Assembly (NCBI RefSeq): GCF_001721295.1
Contig: NZ_MDDS01000086.1
Coordinates: 91,997-155,996, forward strand
From: Sphingomonas turrisvirgatae
Lineage (GTDB): Bacteria > Pseudomonadota > Alphaproteobacteria > Sphingomonadales > Sphingomonadaceae
Length of the DNA stretch: 64,000 nucleotides
Direction: 5' to 3'
Shown: positions 16,792-25,870 of the stretch, one piece after another
Position numbering within the stretch: the stretch's first letter is position 1
How the letters are laid out: each line of letters begins with the position of its first letter
The notes under the pieces: model-generated
What the model saw: only the letters and a program-made list of their open reading frames with translations
Database searches by the model: none
What the model was told of the DNA's origin: nothing
Program-made: the position numbers and the translations under genes

Positions 16792-17957
16792 TATTGCTGG
16801 TCCAGATTGCCGGTGGCGGCTTGATTGGTGGTGGACGGTTCCTCAATCGCGTTGACGAGGCCGTCCGCTTCGGTGGCGTTGTCGGCCGCCGGCAGTTCGG
16901 GCTTGGTCGATGCCGACTTGGGTTCAGGCATCTTGCCGCCCTTGGCCGCGATCCACTGCGCGAAGACCGCCGGTTCGACCGCCTCGACGACGATCGGCAT
17001 ATAGGCGTGGCGCGCGCCGCACAGTTCCGAGCACTGGCCGAAATAGACGCCGGGCTTTTCGACCGTGAAGCTGGTTTCGTTGAGGCGACCGGGGATCGCG
17101 TCGATCTTGATCCAGAAAGCGGGGATCGCCCAGCTGTGGATCACGTCGTTCGCGGTGGCGATCAGGCGCACGGGCACGCCGACCGGCACGACGATGCGGT
17201 TGTCGACTGCGAGCAGGCGCGGACCGTCGACGTCGGTGCGATAGCGCGCACCGGCGGCAACCTCGTTCTTTTCCTTGAGCATGTTGGCGGTGATCGAGAT
17301 GCCGCCATGATCGGGATATTCGTACGACCAGTACCACTGGTTGCCGATCGCCTTGATCGTGACCGCATTCTCGGGCGCGGGCTTGAACTGCTTGGCCAGC
17401 AGCGAGATCGACGGCCAGGCGATGACCGCGAGGATCAGCACGGGCACGACGGTCCAGATGATCTCGATCAGCGTGTTGTGGCTGGTCTTCGAGGGAACCG
17501 GGTTCGCCTTGCGACGGAAGCGGATGATCGTCCAGGCGAGCAGGATCAGCACGAAGATCGAAATGATCGTGATGATCGGCAGCAGGATCGCGTTGTGGAA
17601 GGTCTTGGCGGTCTCGCCGTTCTTCGTCACCTGCGGCTGGATGCCCAAGCGCTTGTCGACCGGCTGGCCATAACCGTCGGCCATCGGGCCGTTCTTGTGC
17701 GTACCGTCGGCATTGAGCAGCGGATCGGCCGGGTTTGCCGGAGTCGCGGCGGCGGCCTGCTGCGCCAGGTTGCCGGGCGCGGTAACCGGCGAAGGCGTCG
17801 CCACGGTGACCGGGGCCGGTGCCTCGGGCGCTTCGGCGCTCGGTGCGGTCGGAGCCGGAGTTCCCTGGCCCTGAGCAACGCCGCCGGCGAGCGCGAGGCC
17901 AGCGGCCAGAACGATCGCCTTCAATCCATGCATGCGCATCTTGTCGTTCAACCCCAT
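16791..17957 (-). CDS. ctaC: Cytochrome c oxidase subunit II
   Basis: ATG 17957 gives 388 residues; an alternative ATG lies six codons in. A signal peptide (ending near AQGQG) is followed by an unusually long Ala/Pro-rich linker of about 80 residues, two membrane helices and the cupredoxin domain. The CuA ligands are present in GQCSELCGARHAYMP. A low-complexity C-terminal tail (ATEADGLVNAIEEPSTT) extends beyond the usual end. The subunit accepts electrons from cytochrome c. It is the first gene of the oxidase operon, with a promoter visible upstream. Confidence 0.96.
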   Translation of the reverse strand: MGLNDKMRMHGLKAIVLAAGLALAGGVAQGQGTPAPTAPSAEAPEAPAPVTVATPSPVTAPGNLAQQAAAATPANPADPLLNADGTHKNGPMADGYGQPVDKRLGIQPQVTKNGETAKTFHNAILLPIITIISIFVLILLAWTIIRFRRKANPVPSKTSHNTLIEIIWTVVPVLILAVIAWPSISLLAKQFKPAPENAVTIKAIGNQWYWSYEYPDHGGISITANMLKEKNEVAAGARYRTDVDGPRLLAVDNRIVVPVGVPVRLIATANDVIHSWAIPAFWIKIDAIPGRLNETSFTVEKPGVYFGQCSELCGARHAYMPIVVEAVEPAVFAQWIAAKGGKMPEPKSASTKPELPAADNATEADGLVNAIEEPSTTNQAATGNLDQQ

Positions 17958-18047
17958 GTTTCCATATTCACCCCACCCATGCTGCCATGATGTGCGGGGG
18001 GCGCCGGGTTTCCGGTCGCGCGGGCGCAACTTGCCCGTTGGACGCCG

Positions 18048-18075
18048 CCTATAGCACCGTCGTCGCGTGTCTCAA
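18048..18075 (-). promoter_or_regulatory. Sigma-70-type promoter for ctaC operon
   Basis: On the minus strand TTGAGA (18070-18075) is separated by 16 bases from TATAGG (18048-18053), with a TGC just before it that resembles an extended -10. Transcription would start near 18041, giving a leader of roughly 85 bases before ctaC. Confidence 0.55.
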
Positions 18076-18163
18076 GGTTATCCCGTTCTCTTTTTCGGAG
18101 CGGTTGCGGCGCGACTCGCCCGCGCCTAGATGCGGTGGCGCAACGATGGAGCCGTGCCAAGCG

Positions 18164-18748
18164 ATGACGGACGACGAGGTTCTGGACGAGTTTCGCGCGG
18201 CGCAGGCGCTGCTGGAAGGCCATTTCATCCTGTCGTCCGGGCTGCGCAGCCCGCGCTATCTGCAATGCGCGCGCGTGCTGATGAATCCCGCGCGGGCCGG
18301 GCGGCTGGCGGCGGCCGTCGCGGCGAGGATCCCCGACGATCTGCGCGCGCGGATCACCGCCGTGGTGTCGCCCGCAATGGGCGGCGTGATCGCCGGGCAG
18401 GAAGTGGCGCGGGCGCTGAACGTGGATGCAATGTTCGTCGAGCGCCCGACCGGCACGTTCGAACTGCGCCGCGGCTTTCGGCTCGAGCCGGGCCAGCAAG
18501 TGCTGATGATGGAGGATGTCGTCACCACCGGGCTGAGTTCCCGCGAGGCGATCAAGGCGATCGAGGAAGCGGGTGGCGAGGTGATCGCGGCGGCAAGCCT
18601 GGTCGATCGGTCGAACGGTACAGCGGATCTCGGCGTGCCGTTCTTCCCGCTGATCCGCCTCGACGTGCCGAGTTACGAGGCCGACTCGCTGCCGCCCGAA
18701 CTGGCGGCGATCCCGGCGATCAAGCCGGGGAGCCGGGCAGCGGCATGA
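18164..18748 (+). CDS. pyrE: Orotate phosphoribosyltransferase
   Basis: ATG 18164 (MTDDEVLDEF) gives 194 residues; an in-frame ATG six codons upstream is also possible. The PRPP-binding motif EDVVTTG is at 117-123, and the N-terminal segment FILSSGLRSPRY is the orotate-side hallmark of this subfamily. The enzyme makes orotidine monophosphate in pyrimidine synthesis. It opens a tightly packed plus-strand operon, coupled to pdxJ by ATGA. Confidence 0.95.
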   Translation: MTDDEVLDEFRAAQALLEGHFILSSGLRSPRYLQCARVLMNPARAGRLAAAVAARIPDDLRARITAVVSPAMGGVIAGQEVARALNVDAMFVERPTGTFELRRGFRLEPGQQVLMMEDVVTTGLSSREAIKAIEEAGGEVIAAASLVDRSNGTADLGVPFFPLIRLDVPSYEADSLPPELAAIPAIKPGSRAAA

Positions 18749-19470
18749 GTGAGCTGCGCCTTGGGGTGAACATCGATCACGTGGCGACCGTGCGCAATGC
18801 GCGCGGAAGCGGCTATCCCGATCCGGTGCGCGCGGCGTTGCTGGCGGCGCAGGCGGGGGCGGGCGGCATCACCGCGCATCTGCGCGAGGACCGGCGGCAC
18901 ATCACCGACGCGGATATCGCGCGGCTCGCGGCGGAACTGACCGTTCCGCTCAACCTGGAGATGGCAGCAACCGACGAGATGCTGGCGATCGCGCTGCGTC
19001 ATCGCCCGCATGCCGCCTGCATCGTGCCCGAGAAGCGCGAGGAGCGCACGACCGAGGGCGGGCTGGACGCGCGCGGGCAGCATGACCTGCTCGCGCCGAT
19101 GTGTGCGGAGCTGCGCAACGCCAACATTCGCGTGTCGCTGTTCATCGAGCCTGATCCGGCGCAGATCGAGGCCGCGCTGCGGCTGGGTGCGCCGGTGGTC
19201 GAGCTGCACACCGGGCGATATTGCGAGCTTGAGGGCGAGGCGCGTACCGCCGAGCTGCGCCGCATTGCCGACGCCGCGGCATTGGCCGCGAAGAACGGGA
19301 TCGAAGTCCATGCCGGACATGGCCTGACCTTCGACAATGTCGTGCCGATCGCGGCGATCCCGCAGGTCCGCGAATTGAACATCGGCCATTTCCTGATCGG
19401 CGAAGCGATCTTCGACGGGCTGGGGCCGGTGGTGAAGCGGATGCGCGCGTTGATGGACGCGGCGCGATGA
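18745..19470 (+). CDS. pdxJ: Pyridoxine 5'-phosphate synthase
   Basis: ATG 18745 overlaps the pyrE stop as ATGA and gives a 241-residue TIM-barrel enzyme. The long upstream extension of this frame lies inside pyrE and is spurious. Hallmarks include NIDHVATVRNARG near the N-terminus, HLREDRRHI and the C-terminal NIGHFLIGEAIF. PdxJ condenses aminoacetone phosphate derivative and deoxyxylulose 5-phosphate to form pyridoxine phosphate. pdxJ-acpS adjacency is widespread in proteobacteria. Confidence 0.97.
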   Translation: MSELRLGVNIDHVATVRNARGSGYPDPVRAALLAAQAGAGGITAHLREDRRHITDADIARLAAELTVPLNLEMAATDEMLAIALRHRPHAACIVPEKREERTTEGGLDARGQHDLLAPMCAELRNANIRVSLFIEPDPAQIEAALRLGAPVVELHTGRYCELEGEARTAELRRIADAAALAAKNGIEVHAGHGLTFDNVVPIAAIPQVRELNIGHFLIGEAIFDGLGPVVKRMRALMDAAR

Positions 19471-19474
19471 AGTT

Positions 19475-19537
19475 CTCTCTCCCATCAAGGGAGGGAAGGA
19501 GCCCGCGGGCGTCGGCGCGTGGGAAGGGTGAGGGAAA
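19475..19537 (+). repeat. Purine-rich intergenic repeat ending in the acpS ribosome binding site
   Basis: The element runs TCTCTCCC...GGGAGGGAAGGAGCCCGC...GTGGGAAGGGTGAGGG. A shortened inverted copy occurs at 29926-29957 (CCCTCACCCTTCC...GGGAGAGGGGAGAG). In both places the GGAAGGGTGAGGG end lies directly before a non-ATG start codon. Confidence 0.55.
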
Positions 19538-19942
19538 TTGATCATCGGGATCGGCTCCGACCTCTGCAACATCGAGCGGATACAGGCTTCGCTCGACCGG
19601 TTCGGGACGCGCTTCGAAAACCGCGTGTTCACCGAGCTCGAGCTGGCCAAGGCGAAGCGCCGGCCGCTGAACTATGCCGCGACGCTGGCCAAGCGCTTTG
19701 CCGCGAAGGAGGCTTTTTCCAAAGCGGTCGGGACCGGATTCAAGGCCGGGGTGTTCATGCGGGACATCGGCGTCGTCAACGCGCCTTCCGGTGCGCCGAC
19801 GCTGGCGCTGACCGGCGGGGCGAAGGCGCGGCTCGAAACGATGGTGCCGGCGGGGCACAAGGTGCGCGTGCACCTGACGCTGACCGACGACCATCCCTGG
19901 GCGCAGGCGCTGGTGGTGATCGAGGCGCTGCCCGAAGGATGA
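19538..19942 (+). CDS. acpS: Holo-[acyl-carrier-protein] synthase
   Basis: The frame begins at TTG 19538, preceded by GTGAGGGAAA; no ATG or GTG would preserve the conserved IIGIGSDLCNIERI N-terminus. Metal and substrate residues D8 and E58 (in RFAAKEAFSKA) are present in the 134-residue product. AcpS transfers 4'-phosphopantetheine from CoA to apo-ACP. A family-typical length and position between pdxJ and lepB make the call firm; the rare TTG start may hold down expression. Confidence 0.96.
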   Translation: MIIGIGSDLCNIERIQASLDRFGTRFENRVFTELELAKAKRRPLNYAATLAKRFAAKEAFSKAVGTGFKAGVFMRDIGVVNAPSGAPTLALTGGAKARLETMVPAGHKVRVHLTLTDDHPWAQALVVIEALPEG

Positions 19943-19946
19943 GGAC

Positions 19947-20831
19947 GTGCGGATGGCCGGGGACGCGGCGTTGAAGATCAAGGACGGGAAGGTCGAGCAC
20001 GACGAACCCGAGGCCGAGTCCGGCACCGACTGGTGGGGCGAGGTCAAGGGCATCTTGTGGCTGATCCTGGCGGTGCTCGGCTTTCACAGCCTGATCGCCA
20101 AGCCCTTTTACATCCCGTCCGAATCGATGATGCCGAGCCTGCTGGTCGGCGACCGGCTGGTGGTGACGAAATATCCCTATGGCTATTCCTATGTCACGCC
20201 GACCTTCCACATCCTGCCGTTCATGAAGGGGCGGCTGCTGGGCCGCGTGCCCGAGCGCGGCGACATCGTGATCGTGACGCCGACCGATGCGCGCAGCGAC
20301 TATATCAAGCGAGTCATCGGCCTGCCCGGTGACGTGGTCGAGATGCATGGCGGCATCCTGTACCTGAACGGGCGGCAGGTACAGCGCGAGCGGCTGGGGC
20401 TGCGCGCGCTGAAGGTCGACGAAAATCTGCAATGCGATCCGGCGCACTATCCCGGCGCGCTGGGCCGCGACGCGAGCGGGGCGCCGGTGTGCAATGTGCC
20501 CATCGTGCGCGAGACGCTGCCGAACGGCAAAAGCTATGACACGATCGACATGCTGCCAGCCTCGCCCGGCGACAATTTCGCGCCGGTGCGGATCCCCGCC
20601 GGCCATTTGTGGCTGATGGGCGACAACCGGGACAATAGCGCCGACAGCCGCTTCACGCTGGCCGAGGAAGGGTTGGGCGGAGCGGTGCCGATCGAGAATA
20701 TCGGGGGGCGCGCTGAGTTCATCACTTTCAGCCTGGACGGCAGCGAAAGCTGGAACCCGTTGAGCTGGGTGGGATCGCTGCGCTCGGGCCGGGCGGGCGA
20801 ATCGCTGCGCCCTGACTCAGGCGGCAACTGA
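19947..20831 (+). CDS. lepB: Signal peptidase I
   Basis: The 294-residue protein has one N-terminal membrane helix (about 35-52) and the catalytic dyad: Ser60 in IPSESMMPSL and Lys121 in DYIKRVIGLPGD. The C-terminal box GDNRDNSADSR is complete. It cleaves signal peptides of exported proteins. GTG 19947 or ATG 19953 may be the start. In many alphaproteobacteria lepB is followed by rnc and era; here an AI-2E-family permease gene follows after 3 bases instead. Confidence 0.97.
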   Translation: MRMAGDAALKIKDGKVEHDEPEAESGTDWWGEVKGILWLILAVLGFHSLIAKPFYIPSESMMPSLLVGDRLVVTKYPYGYSYVTPTFHILPFMKGRLLGRVPERGDIVIVTPTDARSDYIKRVIGLPGDVVEMHGGILYLNGRQVQRERLGLRALKVDENLQCDPAHYPGALGRDASGAPVCNVPIVRETLPNGKSYDTIDMLPASPGDNFAPVRIPAGHLWLMGDNRDNSADSRFTLAEEGLGGAVPIENIGGRAEFITFSLDGSESWNPLSWVGSLRSGRAGESLRPDSGGN

Positions 20832-20834
20832 GCG

Positions 20835-21944
20835 GTGGCGGCCGACGAGATCAAGGTCACGCGCGAACCCGGGCCGAACGAGCTGCGCGACCCGGTGGTC
20901 CGCGCCGAACTGACCCGGGCGAGCGTGTGGTTCGCGCTGGCGGCGGGGGTCGCGGTCGTCGTGCTGCTCATTCAACCCTTGCTGCTGATCTTCGCCGCGC
21001 TGGTCGTCGCCGCGATGCTCGACGGGGGCACGCGCCTCATTCGCAAGGTCGTGCCGATCCCGCGCGGCATCGCATTGCTGATCGTCGTGTGCCTCGTCAT
21101 CGGGTTCATCGGCAGTGTGCTCTACCTGACCGGCGTCGAGATCGCGGCGCAGGCCGAGCAGTTGCGCCAGACCCTCGAAATCCAGGCGGCGCGGTTGAGC
21201 GCATGGCTGGCGGAAGTCGGGCTGATGCCGGCCAAGTCGGACTTGAAGGGGCTGGCGCAGCAGGCGCTGGGCACGGTCGGACGGCTGACCTCGTTCATCG
21301 GCGGCGCGGTCGGCGCGATCGCGAGCTTCATCCTGGTGCTGATCATCGGGCTGTTCGTGGCGATGGACCCGCGGCTGTACGAGCGCGGGCTGCAATGGAT
21401 GGTGCCGTTGGGGTCGCGTGAGCAATTCGCCGTCACGCTGGCGCGGATGGCGCGGACGTTGCGCGTGCTGATGGCGGGTCGGCTGCTCGGCATGCTGGTC
21501 GAAGGGGTCCTGACCTGGATCCTCCTGTCGATCGCCGGCGTTCCGATGGCGCTGCTGCTCGGGATCATCACCGGCATGCTCGCCTTCATCCCCAATGTCG
21601 GCGCGTTCATCTCCGGCGTGCTCATGGTTTCGGTCGGCTTCAGTGCGGGGCAGAGCGAGGGGCTGTGGGCGATCGCGATCTATTTCGGAGTGCAGAATTT
21701 CGACGGCTATGTCCTGCTGCCGATCATTGCCAAGCGCACCGTCGACATGCCGCCGGCGCTGACCGTATCGTCGCAGGTGCTGGCGAGCACGCTGTTCGGC
21801 TTTCTGGGCCTGGCGCTTGCCGATCCGATCGTGGCGATGATCAAGGTGGCGCTGGAGCGGCGCTCCGAACAGGCAGTTGAGGCCGGCGTGACCGCCGAAG
21901 AGGCGGACGGGCTGGTGATGCAGAGCGAGGGTGAGCCGGCATGA
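20835..21944 (+). CDS. AI-2E family (PerM-type) membrane transporter
   Basis: The 369-residue protein starts at GTG 20835, 3 bases after lepB. It has paired N-terminal helices, a central soluble segment, and the conserved C-terminal block including GMLAFIPNVGAFIS and the VLLPIIAKRTVDMPPAL region. Members have been linked to export of autoinducer-2 or to ion antiport; function here is open. It is coupled to maiA by ATGA. Confidence 0.88.
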   Translation: MAADEIKVTREPGPNELRDPVVRAELTRASVWFALAAGVAVVVLLIQPLLLIFAALVVAAMLDGGTRLIRKVVPIPRGIALLIVVCLVIGFIGSVLYLTGVEIAAQAEQLRQTLEIQAARLSAWLAEVGLMPAKSDLKGLAQQALGTVGRLTSFIGGAVGAIASFILVLIIGLFVAMDPRLYERGLQWMVPLGSREQFAVTLARMARTLRVLMAGRLLGMLVEGVLTWILLSIAGVPMALLLGIITGMLAFIPNVGAFISGVLMVSVGFSAGQSEGLWAIAIYFGVQNFDGYVLLPIIAKRTVDMPPALTVSSQVLASTLFGFLGLALADPIVAMIKVALERRSEQAVEAGVTAEEADGLVMQSEGEPA

Positions 21945-22576
21945 TCCTGTACGACTATTTCCGATCGTCCGCGGCGTATCGCGTACGCATCGCGCTTAAC
22001 CTCAAGGGCGTGACCTATCAGGCAGTCGAGGTGCATCTGGTCGAGGGTGCGCAGCGCTCGCCCGAGCATCTGGCGCGCAACCCGCAGGGCTTCGTGCCCG
22101 CGCTGGCGCTGGACGATGGAACGATCCTGACGCAGAGCCTGGCGATCATCGAATGGCTCGACGCCACCTATCCCGAGCCGCGGCTGATCCCGGCCGAGCC
22201 GCTGGCCCGCGCGCGGGCGATGGCGCAGGCGCTGACGATCGCGGCCGACATCCATCCGCTCAACAACCTGCGCGTGCTGAAACGGCTGAAACAATCGGGC
22301 ATCGCGGACGACGCGCGGGATGACTGGTACCGGCATTGGGTGGCCGAGGGATTTGCCGCGCTGGAGCAGATGGCCGGCGCCGATGCTGCCAATGGGCCTT
22401 ATCTCGGCGGCGACACGCCGGGCATCGCCGACGTGCTGCTGGTGCCGCAGATGTACAATGCGCGGCGCTTCGACCTGCCGCTCGACGCCTATCCCCGGCT
22501 GGTCGCGGCAGACGCGGCTGCGCGCGCGCTCGAACCCTTTGCGGCGGCGAGTCCGGAGCGAGTGAAGCCGCAATGA
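21941..22576 (+). CDS. maiA: Maleylacetoacetate isomerase (GST superfamily)
   Basis: The 211-residue zeta-class glutathione transferase begins MILYDYFRSSAAYRVRIALN, containing the SSAAYRVRIAL catalytic Ser/glutathione segment, with QSLAIIEWLD in the thioredoxin-like domain. It isomerises maleylacetoacetate to fumarylacetoacetate in tyrosine breakdown. Its partners (fahA, hmgA) are not in the window. It overlaps both neighbours as ATGA, so it is translated together with the permease and the TonB receptor; a functional link between them is not obvious. Confidence 0.93.
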   Translation: MILYDYFRSSAAYRVRIALNLKGVTYQAVEVHLVEGAQRSPEHLARNPQGFVPALALDDGTILTQSLAIIEWLDATYPEPRLIPAEPLARARAMAQALTIAADIHPLNNLRVLKRLKQSGIADDARDDWYRHWVAEGFAALEQMAGADAANGPYLGGDTPGIADVLLVPQMYNARRFDLPLDAYPRLVAADAAARALEPFAAASPERVKPQ

Positions 22577-24606
22577 GGGCGCTGACAGCGATGTTGCTGC
22601 TGCCGTCCGCAGCGACGGCACAGGAAATCGTGGTCACCGGCCGCGGGCTCGACTCGCCACCGGGTGAGGCAGCCTATGCCGTCACGGAAATCGATCGCGC
22701 GGCGCTGACGCAAACGGCCAGCGGGCGGTTCGAGGACGTGCTGCGCGACGCGGCCGGCGCGGCGCAATTCCGGCGCGCCGATTCGCGATCGGCGCATCCC
22801 ACCGCGCAGGGCATCACGCTGCGCGGCCTTGGCGGCAACGCGTCGAGCCGGGCGCTGCTGCTTCTCGACGGGGTGCCGCAAGCCGATCCGTTCGGCGGCT
22901 GGGTCGCCTTTCCCGCCTATCTCCCCGAGCGACTGGCCGGCGTGCGGATCACGCGCGGCGGGGGCAGCGGATATCAGGGGCCAGGCGCGCTCGCCGGCAC
23001 GATCGAGCTGACCAGTGCCGGACCCGACATGCTCGGCCCGCTCGACCTGGCTGCCTTTTATGGAAGCCGCGAGTCGATCGATCTGGTTGGTACGAGCGGC
23101 CTGCGACTGGGCGGGGGGGCACTGAGCATCGCTGGGCAATATGCGCGTGGTGACGGATTCGTGCCGATCGTGGCGGAGGACCGTGGCCCGGCGGACCGCG
23201 CGGCACCTTATGAGCAAGCCTCGCTCGCCCTTCGCGCGGTCGTGCCGGTCGGCCTCGCGTTGGAATTGCAGGCGGGGCTCAGCGGTTTTACCGATGCGCG
23301 GGATCGCGGGACTGCCTTCACCGATGTGCGCAGCCAGGGCGCGGACGCGAACCTGCGGCTGGTTGGGCGCGGACCGTGGAACTGGTCGCTGCTCGGCTAT
23401 CTTCAGCATCGCGATTTCTCAAGCGGCTTTGCCAGCCTGAATGCCGGGCGCGTCGCCGCCAGCGCGACGCTGGACCAGCATGTGCCGGCGACCGGCGCTG
23501 GCGCGCGGCTGGAGCTGTCCCCGCCGATCGGCGGCGGCGCCACCTTGCGCTTCGGAGGCGACGTGCGCGCCACGTCGGGCCGCACGCAGGAGCTTTATAC
23601 CTTCGTCGCGGGCGCAGCGACTCGCCGCCGCGTGGCTGGGGGCGAGACGCTGACAGCCGGTGCCTTTGCAGACCTGAGCGTCGAGCGTGGCGCGTTGACC
23701 ATCAACCTGGGCGGCCGCGCGGACCATTGGTCGCTGGCCAGTGGCGCGCTGTTCGAAGCGCCGCTCGCCGGGGGTGCCGCGCTGACCGATACGCGTTTTG
23801 CCGACCGCAGCGGCTGGGCCGGTACCGGGCGCGCCGGCGCCGCACTCGCGCTGTCGCCGGCGCTGTCGCTGCGCACGGCCGCCTATCTTGGCTGGCGGTT
23901 GCCGACGCTCAACGAGCTATACCGGCCGTTCCGCGCGGGCACCGATGCGACCGCGGCCAATCCGCTGCTCGATCCCGAGCGATCGCGCGGAATCGAAGCC
24001 GGCGTCGACGTGACTGCCGGTGGCGGCTTCAGCCTGCGCGCGACCGGCTATTGGAACCGGATCGGCGGCGCGATCGGCAATGTGACGCTGGGCACCGGGC
24101 CCGGCAATTTCCCCGGTATCGGCTTCGTTGCGGCAGGCGGGGCGTATCGTCAGCGGCTGAACCTCGACGCGATCGTCGCAAAGGGTGCGGAAGTCGATCT
24201 GCGCTGGCAGGCCGGCCCATGGCGGGCGAGCGCATCCTGGGCCTATACCGACGCCCGCGTGACGGCGAGCGGCCCGGCGCGGGCATTGGACGGCCTGCGT
24301 CCGGCACAGACCGCGCGGCACCAGGGGTCGGCGACGCTTGGTTGGCAGGATGACGGCCTGTCGCTGGCGGTGACCGGCCGCTACGTCGGGCCGCAGTTCG
24401 AGGATGACCAGAATGCCCGCGCGCTCGCCCGGGCGTTCACGCTCGACGCGCGCGCGATGGTGCCTGTCACACATTCGCTGGCGCTTGAGCTTCGCGGCGA
24501 GAATTTGGGCGATGCACGAGTCGAGACCGCGATCAGCGGCGGCGACATCGTCGAACGCGCGGCGCCGCGTACGTTGTGGCTGGGGGTGCGCTACCGCCTG
24601 CGCTGA
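22573..24606 (+). CDS. TonB-dependent outer-membrane receptor
   Basis: ATG 22573 overlaps the maiA stop (ATGA) and begins a signal peptide, MRALTAMLLLPSAATA, cleaved before QEIVVTG. The mature protein has a plug domain (LRGLGGNASSRALLLLDGVPQADPFG region) and a 22-strand-type barrel ending in the aromatic-basic WLGVRYRLR C-terminus. The 677-residue length is typical. TonB receptors import iron chelates, vitamin B12 or, often in sphingomonads, carbohydrates; the ligand cannot be read. Its 3' end overlaps the convergent glycosyltransferase gene by 16 bp. Confidence 0.93.
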   Translation: MRALTAMLLLPSAATAQEIVVTGRGLDSPPGEAAYAVTEIDRAALTQTASGRFEDVLRDAAGAAQFRRADSRSAHPTAQGITLRGLGGNASSRALLLLDGVPQADPFGGWVAFPAYLPERLAGVRITRGGGSGYQGPGALAGTIELTSAGPDMLGPLDLAAFYGSRESIDLVGTSGLRLGGGALSIAGQYARGDGFVPIVAEDRGPADRAAPYEQASLALRAVVPVGLALELQAGLSGFTDARDRGTAFTDVRSQGADANLRLVGRGPWNWSLLGYLQHRDFSSGFASLNAGRVAASATLDQHVPATGAGARLELSPPIGGGATLRFGGDVRATSGRTQELYTFVAGAATRRRVAGGETLTAGAFADLSVERGALTINLGGRADHWSLASGALFEAPLAGGAALTDTRFADRSGWAGTGRAGAALALSPALSLRTAAYLGWRLPTLNELYRPFRAGTDATAANPLLDPERSRGIEAGVDVTAGGGFSLRATGYWNRIGGAIGNVTLGTGPGNFPGIGFVAAGGAYRQRLNLDAIVAKGAEVDLRWQAGPWRASASWAYTDARVTASGPARALDGLRPAQTARHQGSATLGWQDDGLSLAVTGRYVGPQFEDDQNARALARAFTLDARAMVPVTHSLALELRGENLGDARVETAISGGDIVERAAPRTLWLGVRYRLR

Positions 24607-25682
24607 GCGGCCAGCTCGTCGAACAGCGCGAGATAGGCCGCGATCGGGTCTGGCCCCGTCTCCACACGCGGCTCCGGGCGCGGTCGTCCCGGGGCGAGCC
24701 AATGGTTGAGCGCGCCGACCAGCCGTGCACGGTCGCCCACGGGCACGATCGTGCCGATGGCGGGCGAGTCGATCAGTTCGGGGATCGCGCTGCTAGAATC
24801 GGTGGCGACGACGGGCGTGCCGAGCGCGATCGCTTCGCGCAGCACGCCCGGCACGCCCTCGAACTCGCTGGTCAACACTACCGCGCTGGCTCGCGCGATG
24901 GCGGGAAGCGGATCGGGCGCATGGCCGGGCATCGACACGCGATCGTGCAAGCCGGTCCGGTCGATCAGCCGCGCCAGTGCGTCGCGTTCCTCCCCCTCCC
25001 CAAGCAGCAGCAATGTGACGCCGCGGTCGTGCAGGCGGGGCAACGCTTCAATGAGCCGATCCCAGCGTTTCTGCGGCGCCAGCCGGCCGACGCCCAGGAT
25101 GAAGCGGCCCGGTGGCATCGGCGGCGGCGCTGCGCCCGGGATCGGCAGCGCGGGTGGATTCGCAATGACACGGATCTGGTCCGGACGCAGCGCCATCGCG
25201 TCGGCCGCCTCCCGCGCCATCGCCGGCGTCATCGCCACGACAGCATCCAGGAAGCGGCGGTGGCCGCGCAGCCACAGCCGATAACCCGCGCCAGCGCCAC
25301 GCGGCAGATCGGGACGGACAAGCGCGTTCGACACCTTGCCCACGATAGGCGGGCAGTCGCTGTCCAGACGCGCGCGCAACCAGCAGGCCGCGGCGGTATA
25401 GTGATTGCCTGGGCAAAACACGACGTCCGGGGCCAGCGCACGGACCAGCGCGGGCAGCCCCAACAGCGCGCGATATCGTGGATCCCCCAGTTCGTGCAGC
25501 GCGACGCCCGGCGGCAGCTCATGGGCAAGCGCGCCGCTGGCCTTGCCGATCACCAACGTCACGCGTCGGCTCGCAGCCGCCCAGCCGGCCGCCATACGCA
25601 GCAGCGCGCGTTCCACGCCGCCGCCGTTCAGCGTCTGCGCAAAGCTTAGAATATGGTCGGCTGGTCGATTTCGTTGCGGCAT
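24591..25682 (-). CDS. Glycosyltransferase family 4 protein
   Basis: The 363-residue enzyme has the GT-B layout. The N-terminal loop NGGGVERALL binds acceptor or sugar phosphate, and the C-terminal nucleotide-sugar domain holds GVGRLAPQKRWDRLIEA and the EX7E-like SEFEGVPGVLREAIALGTP. No signal peptide or membrane helix is seen, so it works at the cytoplasmic membrane face. Together with the second GT4 gene and the GT39-like protein it suggests surface-glycan assembly; donor and acceptor are unknown. Confidence 0.9.
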   Translation of the reverse strand: MPQRNRPADHILSFAQTLNGGGVERALLRMAAGWAAASRRVTLVIGKASGALAHELPPGVALHELGDPRYRALLGLPALVRALAPDVVFCPGNHYTAAACWLRARLDSDCPPIVGKVSNALVRPDLPRGAGAGYRLWLRGHRRFLDAVVAMTPAMAREAADAMALRPDQIRVIANPPALPIPGAAPPPMPPGRFILGVGRLAPQKRWDRLIEALPRLHDRGVTLLLLGEGEERDALARLIDRTGLHDRVSMPGHAPDPLPAIARASAVVLTSEFEGVPGVLREAIALGTPVVATDSSSAIPELIDSPAIGTIVPVGDRARLVGALNHWLAPGRPRPEPRVETGPDPIAAYLALFDELAAQRRR

Positions 25683-25870
25683 CGTTGCGACAAAGGCTTG
25701 TAGGTTGCCATGCTAAAGCCCAAATCGTCGCGCTTAGGAACCGCAATGTGCCGGTATGTGCCGCGACTTCGGGACGAATGTCGGATTTGATGCGTTGACG
25801 GGATTGCGGGGGCGCTTCCGGGAAGGGCGTCGGATTGGCCTATGTTGATTTACCGGGAGCGTCCGCTTCG

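Noticed and set aside
15106..16824. 572-codon open frame on the plus strand
   Set aside because: It is antisense to ctaD. The His/Glu/Arg-rich translation reflects the reverse complement of membrane-helix codons.
17958..18163. Plus-strand promoter for pyrE at TTGCCC...TATAGC (18031-18055)
   Set aside because: The 13-base spacing is too short for sigma-70; the stronger match on the other strand fits the ctaC promoter.
18130..18744. Upstream extension of the pdxJ frame
   Set aside because: It lies inside pyrE; pdxJ begins at the ATGA overlap at 18745 with its conserved N-terminus.
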